In this document: piece after piece, positions 36,398-43,745 of the stretch
Numbering within the stretch: the first letter of the stretch is position 1
Layout of the letters: each line of letters begins with the position of its first letter
NCBI RefSeq assembly: GCF_022374935.2
Contig: NZ_CP092430.2
Coordinates: 806,001 to 870,000 of the forward strand
Direction of reading: 5' to 3'
Origin: Mycolicibacter virginiensis
GTDB taxonomy: Bacteria > Actinomycetota > Actinomycetes > Mycobacteriales > Mycobacteriaceae
Length of the DNA stretch: 64,000 bases
Notes under the pieces: generated by a model
What the model was told of the DNA's origin: nothing
What the model saw: the letters and a program-made list of their open reading frames with translations, nothing else
The model's database searches: none
Program-made: the position numbers and the translations under genes

Positions 36398-37378
36398 GTG
36401 GCAACACCGCCGCTGGGTACGCTCACGTGCAACATGATCGAAACGGTCGACCTGGAAGCCGCTGTGCCCGACGCCGCGCCCGGCGCCGGGATCGCCATCG
36501 CGACAGGTGCTCGCTTCGACACCGCGCACGCCGAACACTGGCTGCAACACGCCACCTTCACCCTCACCGAGTCCGCGACGACGGACCGCCGGGTGATCAC
36601 CGTCGCCTCGGTGCCCGAGGCGCTGGCCGAGGTCGCCGAGCGCTGCGCGCGCTGGCCGCAAGCCGCGGCGATCTGCGACGACGTGCTTCGCGCGGTGGAC
36701 CCGGGGGCGCCGGCCTGGTCCGGGGTGGTCACCGAATCGCTGGCCTACTCGGTACTGCAAGCCGGCCCGGAGTTCGCCGACTGGCTGGCGGCACGCGGCC
36801 CGACCACCGTGCCGAAGATCGCCGACCCGCTGCTGCTCGACCGAGACGGCGACACCCTGCGACTGCGCTTCAACCGGCCGCAGCGCCACAACGCCTTCGA
36901 CAACGCGACGCGGGCCGTTCTGCTCGACGGACTGGCCGTGGCCGCGGCCGACCCCGCGATCGACGAAGTGGTGCTCAGCGGAGTCGGACCGTCGTTCTGC
37001 AGCGGCGGCGACCTCGCCGAGTTCGGCGGGTTCACCGATGTGCCCAGCGCCCACGTGGCCCGCACCCGGCACAGCCCGGCGCTGGCGCTGGACGCGCTGA
37101 CCGCTCGGCTGGGCGCGCGTTGTCGCGCCGAGATCCACGGCCAGGTGCTGGGCAGCGGCCTGGAGATGGCCGCCTTCTGCGGCTGGGTGCGAGCACACCC
37201 GGCCACGGTGCTGGGTCTGCCCGAGCTGAGCCTCGGGCTGATCCCGGGCGCGGGCGGCACGGTCAGCGTCACCCGCCGCATCGGCCGATGGCGCACCGCT
37301 TATCTCATCCTGTCCGGCCGCACCGTCGACGCGGCGACCGCGCTGCGATGGGGCCTGGTCGACGAGATCGTGTCGTGA
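36398..37378 (+). CDS. Enoyl-CoA hydratase/isomerase with N-terminal extension
   Basis: A 326-residue protein whose last ~210 residues are a crotonase fold (R-F-N-R-P-Q-R-H-N-A-F; S-F-C-S-G-G-D-L; I-H-G-Q-V-L-G-S-G-L-E; L-P-E-L-S-L-G-L-I-P-G-A-G-G). Both catalytic-loop acidic positions look intact. The first ~115 residues form an extra region with no recognised motif and an alternating hydrophobic pattern. GTG 36398 is the only start after the divergent promoter. It overlaps the CoA transferase gene by GTGA. Confidence 0.85.
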   Translation: MATPPLGTLTCNMIETVDLEAAVPDAAPGAGIAIATGARFDTAHAEHWLQHATFTLTESATTDRRVITVASVPEALAEVAERCARWPQAAAICDDVLRAVDPGAPAWSGVVTESLAYSVLQAGPEFADWLAARGPTTVPKIADPLLLDRDGDTLRLRFNRPQRHNAFDNATRAVLLDGLAVAAADPAIDEVVLSGVGPSFCSGGDLAEFGGFTDVPSAHVARTRHSPALALDALTARLGARCRAEIHGQVLGSGLEMAAFCGWVRAHPATVLGLPELSLGLIPGAGGTVSVTRRIGRWRTAYLILSGRTVDAATALRWGLVDEIVS

Positions 37379-38544
37379 CTGCCGAGCAAGCCTGGGGTGC
37401 GTCCGGGCTGGCCTGGCTGACCGGTCAGCCCGACGGCCGCCCGGATTTCTCCCGGGCCGCGGTGCTGCAGCGCGCCACACACGTACTGCGCCGCTTCAGC
37501 GCTGCGACCGGTGTGGGGGCCGATGCCGCGGAGCTATTGGCCGGGCGAGCCGGGCTGCTGGGCTGGACGCGTTCCGGGCGAGTCTCGGCCGGGGGAGCCT
37601 CGCGGTTGCTGGCCGCAGCAGACGGGAGGTGGGCGCTCACGCTCTCGCGCGCCGACGACCTCGACGCGGTGCCCGCCCTGATCGAATCCGAGTGCTCCGA
37701 TCCATGGGCGGGGATCACCGGCTGGTCTTCGGCGCGGCCGGTGGCCGAGGTCGTGGCGCGGGCGCGGCTGCTGGATCTGCCCGCCGCCGCGCTGGGCGAG
37801 ACCGCCCCCGGAGCGCCGGTGGTGCGCCGAGTCGGCCCGCCGGGCCCGGCCCGCGGTCTGGCCGGTGCGCTTGTCGTCGACCTGACTTCGCTGTGGGCCG
37901 GGCCGTTGTGCGGGCGTCTGCTCGCCCAGGCTGGGGCGACGGTGATCAAGGTGGAAAGTCCGTCGCGCCCGGACGGCACCCGCGTCGGAACCAGCGCCTT
38001 CTTCGACTGGATGAACAGCGGAAAGCTTTCCTGCGCCCTGGATTTCGACCGTGATGCCCGGGATCTGGCCCAGTTGTTGGCGGCCGCCGATGTGGTGTTG
38101 GAGGGCTCGCGACCGGCCGCCCTGGCCCGCCGCGGCCTGGGCCCGCTCGACGTGGCCGGCCGGCCCGGACGGGTATGGCTGCAGATCACCGCGCATGGTG
38201 CCGAGCGCGGCTACGTCGGGTTCGGCGACGACGCCGCGGTCGCCGGCGGCCTGGTGGGTTGCGACGCCGATGGCGGCCCGGTGTTCTGCGGAGACGCCAT
38301 CGCCGACCCGTTGACCGGGATCGAAGCTGCTGCGGCGGTAGCTGATTCGTTGGCGCGCGGCGGCGGCGAGGTGATCACGGTGGCGCTGGCCGCCGTCGCC
38401 GCCAACTACGCCGCCTCGCCGAAACACGCTCCGGCTGGTGAGGTTTCGGCCCTACCGCCGCCCTGTCCCCGCATCGAGGGCGCCGGGCCGGCGCTGGGTG
38501 CCGACAACGCCCGCATCCGCGATCTCATGGCGGCGCGGTGCTGA
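37375..38544 (+). CDS. CaiB-type CoA transferase with unusual domain order
   Basis: A 389-residue protein in which the recognisable N-terminal CaiB core (A-L-V-V-D-L-T-S-L-W-A-G-P; V-I-K-V-E-S-P) begins only at about residue 164 and the sequence stops soon after the G-F-G-D-D-A catalytic-Asp region. The first ~155 residues (A-A-D-G-R-W-A-L-T-L-S-R; L-L-G-W-T-R-S-G-R-V-S-A-G-G-A-S-R-L-L) resemble the small domain that normally follows the core. The domains therefore appear in swapped order. It overlaps its neighbours on both sides, so it belongs to the hydratase-amidohydrolase operon. Confidence 0.78.
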   Translation: MTAEQAWGASGLAWLTGQPDGRPDFSRAAVLQRATHVLRRFSAATGVGADAAELLAGRAGLLGWTRSGRVSAGGASRLLAAADGRWALTLSRADDLDAVPALIESECSDPWAGITGWSSARPVAEVVARARLLDLPAAALGETAPGAPVVRRVGPPGPARGLAGALVVDLTSLWAGPLCGRLLAQAGATVIKVESPSRPDGTRVGTSAFFDWMNSGKLSCALDFDRDARDLAQLLAAADVVLEGSRPAALARRGLGPLDVAGRPGRVWLQITAHGAERGYVGFGDDAAVAGGLVGCDADGGPVFCGDAIADPLTGIEAAAAVADSLARGGGEVITVALAAVAANYAASPKHAPAGEVSALPPPCPRIEGAGPALGADNARIRDLMAARC

Positions 38545-39869
38545 TCCAGCGAGCGGTACTGCTCGACGGGTCGCGGGTCGACATCCGGCTCGGCGACACC
38601 ATCGAGGAAATCGCACCGGCATTGACGGCACGCCGCGGCGAAGACGTCCTCGACGTAGGCGATGCGACCGTGATTCCCGGACTGCACGACCATCACGTGC
38701 ACCTGCGGTCGGCGGCCGCGGCGCTCGATTCGGTGTGCCTGGGTCCGCCGCAGGTGCGCACCCTCGACGAACTGGCCGTCGCACTGCGGGCCGCTACCCC
38801 CGGCTCCGATGGCTGGGTGCGTGGCTACGGCTACCACGAATCCGTCGCCGGCGAACTCACCGCCGCACTGCTGGACCGCTTCGCACCGCAGTTACCGGTG
38901 CGGGTGGCGCACCGCAGCGGCGCGCTGTGGGTGCTCAACTCGGCCGGCCTGGCCCGCACCGGGATGGCCGACCGGCCTGACGGGCGACTGCTGCGCGCCC
39001 ACGGCGATCCCGCGCCCCGGCTCCCACGCCGCGAACCCTCGCTGGCCCGGTTGAGCCGGCAGCTGGCGGCCCGCGGCGTCACCGGAATCACCGACGCCAC
39101 CCCAGGCCATGGCGACGCCGACATCGCCGCGTTCGCCGGCGCGCGCGGCGGCGGCGAACTGCTGCAGCGGCTGCACTGCATGGCGCCGGCCGGGGCCGCC
39201 GCTGCCTCCGGGATCACCCTCGGGCCGGCCAAGATCATCCTCGACGACGCAACCCTGGATCTGGATGCGCTGTTAAACACGGTGTCCGACAACCACGCTC
39301 GCGACCACGGCGTGGCACTGCACTGCGTCACCGACGCCCAGCTTACCGTCGCCATCGCCGCATGGCAGGCCGCCGGAGCGCACCCCGACGACCGCATCGA
39401 ACACGCGGCGGTCGTACCCGAGGACCGGCTGGTCGACCTCGCCGCACTCGGGATCACCGTCGTCACCCAGCCCAACTTCGTCGCCGAGCGCGGCGACGAC
39501 TACCTCGCCACCATCGAACCCGAGTGCCAGCACGAACTGTGGCGGGTTGCCTCATTGCAGCGCAACGCGATTCCGGTGGCGCTGTCCACCGACACGCCCT
39601 TCGGCGACGGTGACCCGTGGGCGGCCATGCGCGCCGCTGTCCACCGGACCACGCCCAGCGGCGCCGTGCTGGGGCCGGGGGAGCGGATCTCGGCTGGTGC
39701 CGCCTTGCAGGGGTTCACCGGCCATGGCGATCGGCCCGCCACACCGCGCCGCATCGCCGTCGGTGAGCCTGGTGACCTATGCGTGCTCAGCGGTGATCCG
39801 CTTGCCCTCGACGCCGACCTGGTGGCGTTCACGATCGTCGCCGGTGCCGTGGTCCACGGCGGTCGGTAG
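38538..39869 (+). CDS. Amidohydrolase family 3 (YtcJ/NfdA-like) metal-dependent hydrolase
   Basis: A 443-residue amidohydrolase-superfamily protein with the N-terminal composite-sandwich strand, then [11 protein letters not shown], the H-x-H metal-binding pair, H-C-V-T-D-A, R-I-E-H-A-A and S-T-D-T-P-F with the metal Asp. Relatives deformylate N-substituted formamides or hydrolyse cyclic amides. GTG 38538 overlaps the CoA transferase end by 7 bp. Substrate unknown; it is the last gene of the operon and of the catabolic cluster. Confidence 0.87.
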   Translation: MLIQRAVLLDGSRVDIRLGDTIEEIAPALTARRGEDVLDVGDATVIPGLHDHHVHLRSAAAALDSVCLGPPQVRTLDELAVALRAATPGSDGWVRGYGYHESVAGELTAALLDRFAPQLPVRVAHRSGALWVLNSAGLARTGMADRPDGRLLRAHGDPAPRLPRREPSLARLSRQLAARGVTGITDATPGHGDADIAAFAGARGGGELLQRLHCMAPAGAAAASGITLGPAKIILDDATLDLDALLNTVSDNHARDHGVALHCVTDAQLTVAIAAWQAAGAHPDDRIEHAAVVPEDRLVDLAALGITVVTQPNFVAERGDDYLATIEPECQHELWRVASLQRNAIPVALSTDTPFGDGDPWAAMRAAVHRTTPSGAVLGPGERISAGAALQGFTGHGDRPATPRRIAVGEPGDLCVLSGDPLALDADLVAFTIVAGAVVHGGR

Positions 39870-39907
39870 CCTGGCTAGATAGTTTGCGAGTTTCGAGAGA
39901 GGCATCG

Positions 39908-40822
39908 ATGACGCGCACGGACAGTGACAGCTGGGACTTGGCCACCAGTGTGGGGGCGACCGCGACCATGGTGGCCGCGCAGCGCGCCCTGGCCACCTCG
40001 GGACCGGACAAGCTGATCAACGACCCCTGGGCGGCGCCGCTGGTGCGCGCGGTGGGCATCGACTTCTTCACCCGGATGGTCGACGGCGACATCCCGGTCG
40101 TCGAAGGCGGCGAGTTCGACCCGATCCGGATGGGCCACGGCATGGGCGTGCGGACCCGATTCTTCGACGAGCACTTCCTGTCGGCGACCCGCAGCGGCAT
40201 CCGGCAGGCGGTCATCCTCGCCTCCGGGTTGGATTCCCGCGCCTACCGGTTGGACTGGCCGGCGGGCACGGTGGTCTACGAGGTAGACCTGCCGGAGGTG
40301 ATCGAGTTCAAGACCACCACGTTGCGTGATCTGGGTGCCGAGCCGACCGCCGAGCGGCGCACCGTGGCCATCGATCTGCGCGACGACTGGCCGACCGCCC
40401 TGCGGGCCGCCGGATTCGATCCGCAGGCACCGACGGTGTGGAGCGCCGAGGGGCTGCTGATCTACCTGCAGCCCGACGCCCAGGACGCCCTGTTCGACAC
40501 CATCAAGTCGTTGAGCGCACCGGGCAGCCGGGTGGCCTGTGAGTTCATCAGCGACACGTCGGTCTTCGCCAGCCCGGCCTGGCGCGAACACCGCGAGAAG
40601 ATGTCGGCGCTGGGGTTCGAAGTGGAGATCGGCGACCTGATCTACCACGGCGAGCGCAACCACATCATCGAGTACCTGACCGGCGCGGGCTGGACGGTGA
40701 CGGGCCGCCAAGTCCGCGACCTCTACGCCGAGTGCAGCCTGGAATACGGCGATGACGAACTGGCGATCGCGTTCGACGACATGACCTACTTGAGCGCCGT
40801 TTTGCCTGGGCCCGCGGTATGA
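39908..40822 (+). CDS. SAM-dependent methyltransferase, LCM/TIGR00027 family
   Basis: A 304-residue methyltransferase of the large mycobacterial family related to leucine carboxyl methyltransferases. It has [34 protein letters not shown] (SAM-binding motif) and [10 protein letters not shown]. Position directly before the tRNA-Lys/Glu/Asp/Phe group matches Rv0830 in M. tuberculosis from memory. The physiological acceptor is unknown. It marks the return to conserved chromosome after the catabolic cluster. Confidence 0.92.
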   Translation: MTRTDSDSWDLATSVGATATMVAAQRALATSGPDKLINDPWAAPLVRAVGIDFFTRMVDGDIPVVEGGEFDPIRMGHGMGVRTRFFDEHFLSATRSGIRQAVILASGLDSRAYRLDWPAGTVVYEVDLPEVIEFKTTTLRDLGAEPTAERRTVAIDLRDDWPTALRAAGFDPQAPTVWSAEGLLIYLQPDAQDALFDTIKSLSAPGSRVACEFISDTSVFASPAWREHREKMSALGFEVEIGDLIYHGERNHIIEYLTGAGWTVTGRQVRDLYAECSLEYGDDELAIAFDDMTYLSAVLPGPAV

Positions 40823-40875
40823 AAAGGGTCACAGCGGGTGGGCGGAAGACGTTGACCGTCGGATGTGGTGTGTGG

Positions 40876-40948
40876 TGCCCCCAGCAGGGCTCGAACCTGC
40901 GACCTGCGGATTAAAAGTCCGTAGCTCTACCAACTGAGCTATAGGGGC
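40876..40948 (-). tRNA. lysT: tRNA-Lys (anticodon TTT)
   Basis: On the minus strand a 73-nt cloverleaf: acceptor GCCCCTA pairs with TGGGGGC, discriminator A, anticodon loop CTTTTAA, T-loop TTCGAGC. CCA is not encoded. Confidence 0.97.
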
Positions 40949-41082
40949 CGTGCTGGAACAGAATACTGCCTGCCCGATCGTGCTCGATGAGGGCCGGGTT
41001 TGAGGATTCGGGCTCCTGTGCCCTAAGCTAGCCAAGCTCCCAACGTGAAGCGTTGTGAGTGCCTCGGAGAGATTCGGTTCTG

Positions 41083-41155
41083 GCCCCCATCGTCTAGTGG
41101 CCTAGGACGCCGCCCTTTCACGGCGGTAGCACGGGTTCGAATCCCGTTGGGGGTA
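41083..41155 (+). tRNA. gluT: tRNA-Glu (anticodon TTC)
   Basis: A 73-nt cloverleaf: acceptor GCCCCCA/TGGGGGT, anticodon loop with TTC, T-arm ACGGG-TTCGAAT-CCCGT. It starts the plus-strand Glu-Asp-Phe group. Confidence 0.97.
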
Positions 41156-41198
41156 CTCGCAAGCGGCGGAAATGCCGGGAGTGAAGCAGTACAAGCAA

Positions 41199-41272
41199 GG
41201 CCCTGTGGCGCAGTTGGTTAGCGCGCCGCCCTGTCACGGCGGAGGTCGCGGGTTCAAGTCCCGTCAGGGTCG
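41199..41272 (+). tRNA. aspT: tRNA-Asp (anticodon GTC)
   Basis: A 74-nt cloverleaf: acceptor GGCCCTG/CAGGGTC, discriminator G, anticodon GTC, T-loop TTCAAGT. Confidence 0.97.
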
Positions 41273-41304
41273 CTTTTATTACGGCGAGGCACCTGGTGCC
41301 TTCC

Positions 41305-41378
41305 GGCCAGGTAGCTCAGTTGGTACGAGCGTCCGCCTGAAAAGCGGAAGGTCGCCGGTTCGATCCCGGCCCTGGCCA
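41305..41378 (+). tRNA. pheU: tRNA-Phe (anticodon GAA), island integration site
   Basis: A 74-nt cloverleaf: acceptor GGCCAGG/CCTGGCC, discriminator A, anticodon loop CTGAAAA. Its 3' half from the anticodon onward is repeated at 52926-52968, showing that an element integrated here and left the tRNA intact. Confidence 0.97.
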
Positions 41379-41379
41379 C
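41337..41379 (+). repeat. attL: 43-bp direct repeat in tRNA-Phe
   Basis: Identical over 43 bp to 52926-52968, starting CTGAAAAGCGG and ending CTGGCCAC. It covers the anticodon arm to the 3' end of the tRNA plus one base, the usual core of tRNA-targeted tyrosine-integrase elements. Confidence 0.93.
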
Positions 41380-41385
41380 AGAGTG

Positions 41386-41407
41386 AACCACCTGGTGACG
41401 GGTGGTT
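41386..41407 (+). terminator. Stem-loop after tRNA-Phe
   Basis: AACCACC and GGTGGTT form a 7-bp stem with an 8-nt loop, followed by TTCTGG. It is placed just after the tRNA group, as expected for an intrinsic terminator, though the T tract is short. Confidence 0.6.
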
Positions 41408-41408
41408 T

Positions 41409-41724
41409 TCTGGTTTCTGGGGGCGTTTGCTGCGGCGTTCCCGATGACCCACAGTGACCCATTCCGAATTTAATCCCCGGTCCGGCGACCCCGATGACCC
41501 ACGACGCTGGTGACTTCGCGTCCTTCTCCTTCGGCTGCTCCGTCGTGATGGCCGAGAGCACCGTCGCGGCCTCGGCCAGGGAGTCGTTGTGGTGGAAGCG
41601 GCTGTGGCGGTGGTTGAACGGTCACCGCTACTGACCGTCCGCAGATAGGAGCCCCGTCTCCGGGAATGGGAGGCCAAGATTGTGCGTGCGTGGGTTACCT
41701 TCACACGACCGATAGGGGAAACAG
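41409..41724. other. Gap inside left end of island with phased repeats
   Basis: No gene is supported. TGACCCA occurs at 41445-41451, 41455-41461 and 41495-41501, spaced 10 and 40 bp, possible integrase or excisionase arm sites. GGGGAAACAG at the right edge is the ribosome-binding region of the next gene. Confidence 0.4.
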
Positions 41725-42642
41725 ATGGCCGACATCGAAGTGCACCGCCCCGAGATCCTCGACTTGCTCCGGGACGCCGACTGCCACTACGGCAACACTC
41801 TGCGCGACGAAGAGGCCGGACTGTCCGTCCCGGAGGCCGCCGCCAAACGTGACGGGGTGAAGCCCAGCCGGATCATCGAGTTGCGTCGCGCGGTGCACCA
41901 GGTAGCCGGCGGCGAACATTCCCGCGTCACGAAGTGGGCCGAGCACGAAGACGCGGTGTTGCGGGCACTGCTGCACTTCGACGCCACGATGACACCGGAG
42001 CTGCGCCGGTACTTGTACGCGAGACTGGCAGCGGTGCAGTCGGAGTTCGGTTTGCCGACGACCACTGAGAAGCTCGCTTGCCGGACCCGCGGCGCGCAGG
42101 CGCGGCGCACGCGGGTAGCTGCGCCGAGCGTTGAACAGCTCACGGCTCCCGAGGCGAGCCCGGAACCGGACCCCGCAACGGACCACTCCGGGGCGATCGA
42201 CACCGATCCGGCATCGGAGGTCTCGACAGCGGTCGACGAGGCGGGCGAACTGGGGTACGCCAACGCCGAGGACAACCAGCTCGTCGACGCCCTGGCCATG
42301 GAACGGGCTCTCGAGGAGGCCAAGCGTCGGTGGCCGACTGCGACGGTCGAGCGGATGCCGCACAACAACCCCGGCTACGACATCGAGGTGCGCCACCCGG
42401 CCGGCGACATCCACTTTGTCGAGGTGGAGGGAAGCCGCTCGCCGGACCCCTGCTTCTTCATCACGGCCGGTGAGGTGACGTACTCGCGGGCGCACCCGGA
42501 TCGGTACTCGCTCTGGATCTTCCACGCGATGGACCTTGAAACGGGAACCGCGACGTTGACGGCACATGACGGGCCGGTCACTGAGACGCACTTCGACCTG
42601 CGGCCGGTGCAGTACCGGGGGCGGTTCACGGGGGCTGGCTGA
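41725..42642 (+). CDS. DUF3883-domain protein (defence-associated family)
   Basis: A 305-residue protein. Residues 1-115 are helical and unassigned, and 120-175 form an acidic, Pro/Ala/Ser-rich linker. Residues about 185-300 are a DUF3883-like domain: N-P-G-Y-D-I (215-220), H-F-V-E-V-E-G-S (230-237), F-F-I-T-A-G-E-V (244-251) and Y-S-L-W-I-F. In the family the core resembles a PD-(D/E)xK nuclease and the usual E-V-K reads E-V-E here, so nuclease activity is doubtful. DUF3883 domains are frequent in defence islands. ATG 41725 follows GGGGAAAC. It is the first gene of the tRNA-Phe island. Confidence 0.75.
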   Translation: MADIEVHRPEILDLLRDADCHYGNTLRDEEAGLSVPEAAAKRDGVKPSRIIELRRAVHQVAGGEHSRVTKWAEHEDAVLRALLHFDATMTPELRRYLYARLAAVQSEFGLPTTTEKLACRTRGAQARRTRVAAPSVEQLTAPEASPEPDPATDHSGAIDTDPASEVSTAVDEAGELGYANAEDNQLVDALAMERALEEAKRRWPTATVERMPHNNPGYDIEVRHPAGDIHFVEVEGSRSPDPCFFITAGEVTYSRAHPDRYSLWIFHAMDLETGTATLTAHDGPVTETHFDLRPVQYRGRFTGAG

Positions 42643-42942
42643 ACCGGTCGCCTCGACGACCACAACCCGCTGCGCAGTAGTCCGGAGAGGACAGCACTGC
42701 CCGGCCGCTTCGGCCACGGCTGGGACATCATGTAGGCCATCGCGGATCGGGAAGCGCGGACCAACTTCGATCTCGGTCCGTGCTACCGCGACGGACTGCA
42801 CCCGCCCACCAAGGCCGGTCGTCAGCAGTGCCGCACCAGCGGTCCGGCAAGCCGCGCGGACACTGGCACCAGTCGGCCGACCTCGGGCGCGTCACCGCCG
42901 ACAGTTGCGCGAGACGAGACCGCCGCCGCGGAGGTTCGCCAA
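42643..42942. other. Gap between DUF3883 gene and pseudogene
   Basis: No start codon with ribosome-binding site and no recognisable protein in any frame. It could hold the decayed 5' part of the pseudogene that follows. Confidence 0.4.
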
Positions 42943-43165
42943 CGTCGTGCGGTCTCAGCCCAGCGGTACCGACCCGACAAGGTCCAACTCCTGCTGGTGG
43001 CGCAGGCACCGCCTGCCGCCGACGACTGCTACTTCGACTTCCCCCATGTGGCGACACTTCCGGTCGGTGGCCCGGGCCATCCTGCCGCACACCGAACCCA
43101 CCCGGACAACAAGGCGTCCCTCCTGGCCCAGCTGCGGGATCGTGGTGTGTTCCTGATCGATCCAC
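42943..43165 (+). pseudogene. Frameshifted remnant of an uncharacterised conserved protein
   Basis: Three frame segments read as one protein. Frame 1 to about 43057 gives P-D-K-V-Q-L-L-L-V-A-Q-A-P-P and Y-F-D-F-P-H-V. Frame 2 (43058-43105) gives F-R-S-V-A-R-A-I-L-P-H-T-E-P-T-R. Frame 1 again gives D-N-K-A-S-L-L-A-Q-L-R-D-R-G-V-F-L-I-D. I recall intact proteins with this order of motifs (L-L-x-V-A-E-S-P-P ... L-F-R ... G-x-F-L-I-D) but no function. Two compensating indels and the loss of the C-terminal half, which runs into the convergent gene, mark it as dead. Confidence 0.7.
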
Positions 43166-43169
43166 CCAG

Positions 43170-43682
43170 TTATAACGCGAGTTCGTCGTCCTCGTCGAGG
43201 TCCTCGCCTGGCGGTGTCTTCCCCGCCCACAGCGCCGCGTCCTGCCGGCGTAGGAACTCTGCGTAGTCGGCCTCCGCCCGCTCCGACTCGTACCGCCTGT
43301 TCTCCTTCTCACGGCGGCGTTCCTCCCGCTCCCGAACGCGCTCATCGAACGCGGGACGGTCGCTGACCCACAGCTGCGCCATCGTCCGGCAGTCGGGGCA
43401 CACCTCGTCTTCGGCGGTGTCGAACGGCACCGGGAACACCAGCCGAACCCGCCGGCCACACGCGGCCTCCTCGGAGCGGTAGGACTCCAGGAAGATCGGC
43501 TCGTGCGGCTTCGGCTTGTCCAGCCACTCGGGTCGATGCGTCCATCGCGGCTGCACGCCGGGCGGGTCGAACAGCAGCGCGTGCACGGGGCCGATGTCGT
43601 CGGGCACCTCGGGGTACCTGCCCAATCTGTCCTCGCCGATGGCGTACCTGCGCGCCGCTGCCCATGACCCGGGAACCTTCAC
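43170..43682 (-). CDS. Hypothetical protein with Cys motif and charged coiled-coil tail
   Basis: A 170-residue protein of unknown function. The middle has A-C-G-R-R and C-P-D-C, possibly a zinc site, around residues 74-97. Residues about 110-145 (R-E-R-E-E-R-R-R-E-K-E-N-R-R-Y-E) are strongly charged and likely a helix or coiled coil. The C-terminus is acidic. GTG 43682 is the first start; its ribosome-binding site GGAG is very close, so a downstream start is possible. It lies between the pseudogene and the DUF726-like gene in the island. Confidence 0.6.
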   Translation of the reverse strand: MKVPGSWAAARRYAIGEDRLGRYPEVPDDIGPVHALLFDPPGVQPRWTHRPEWLDKPKPHEPIFLESYRSEEAACGRRVRLVFPVPFDTAEDEVCPDCRTMAQLWVSDRPAFDERVREREERRREKENRRYESERAEADYAEFLRRQDAALWAGKTPPGEDLDEDDELAL

Positions 43683-43745
43683 CTCTCCAGGGTGACACCT
43701 GATGCCGACAACTTCGCGGAGGTCAGCCGCCGCCGCTCGAACCGG

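Noticed and set aside
41316..41561. Integrase C-terminal remnant on the minus strand beside attL
   Set aside because: A short H-H-N-D-S-L-A-E-A-A stretch is faintly integrase-like, but no catalytic R-H-R-Y residues are seen; too weak to call.
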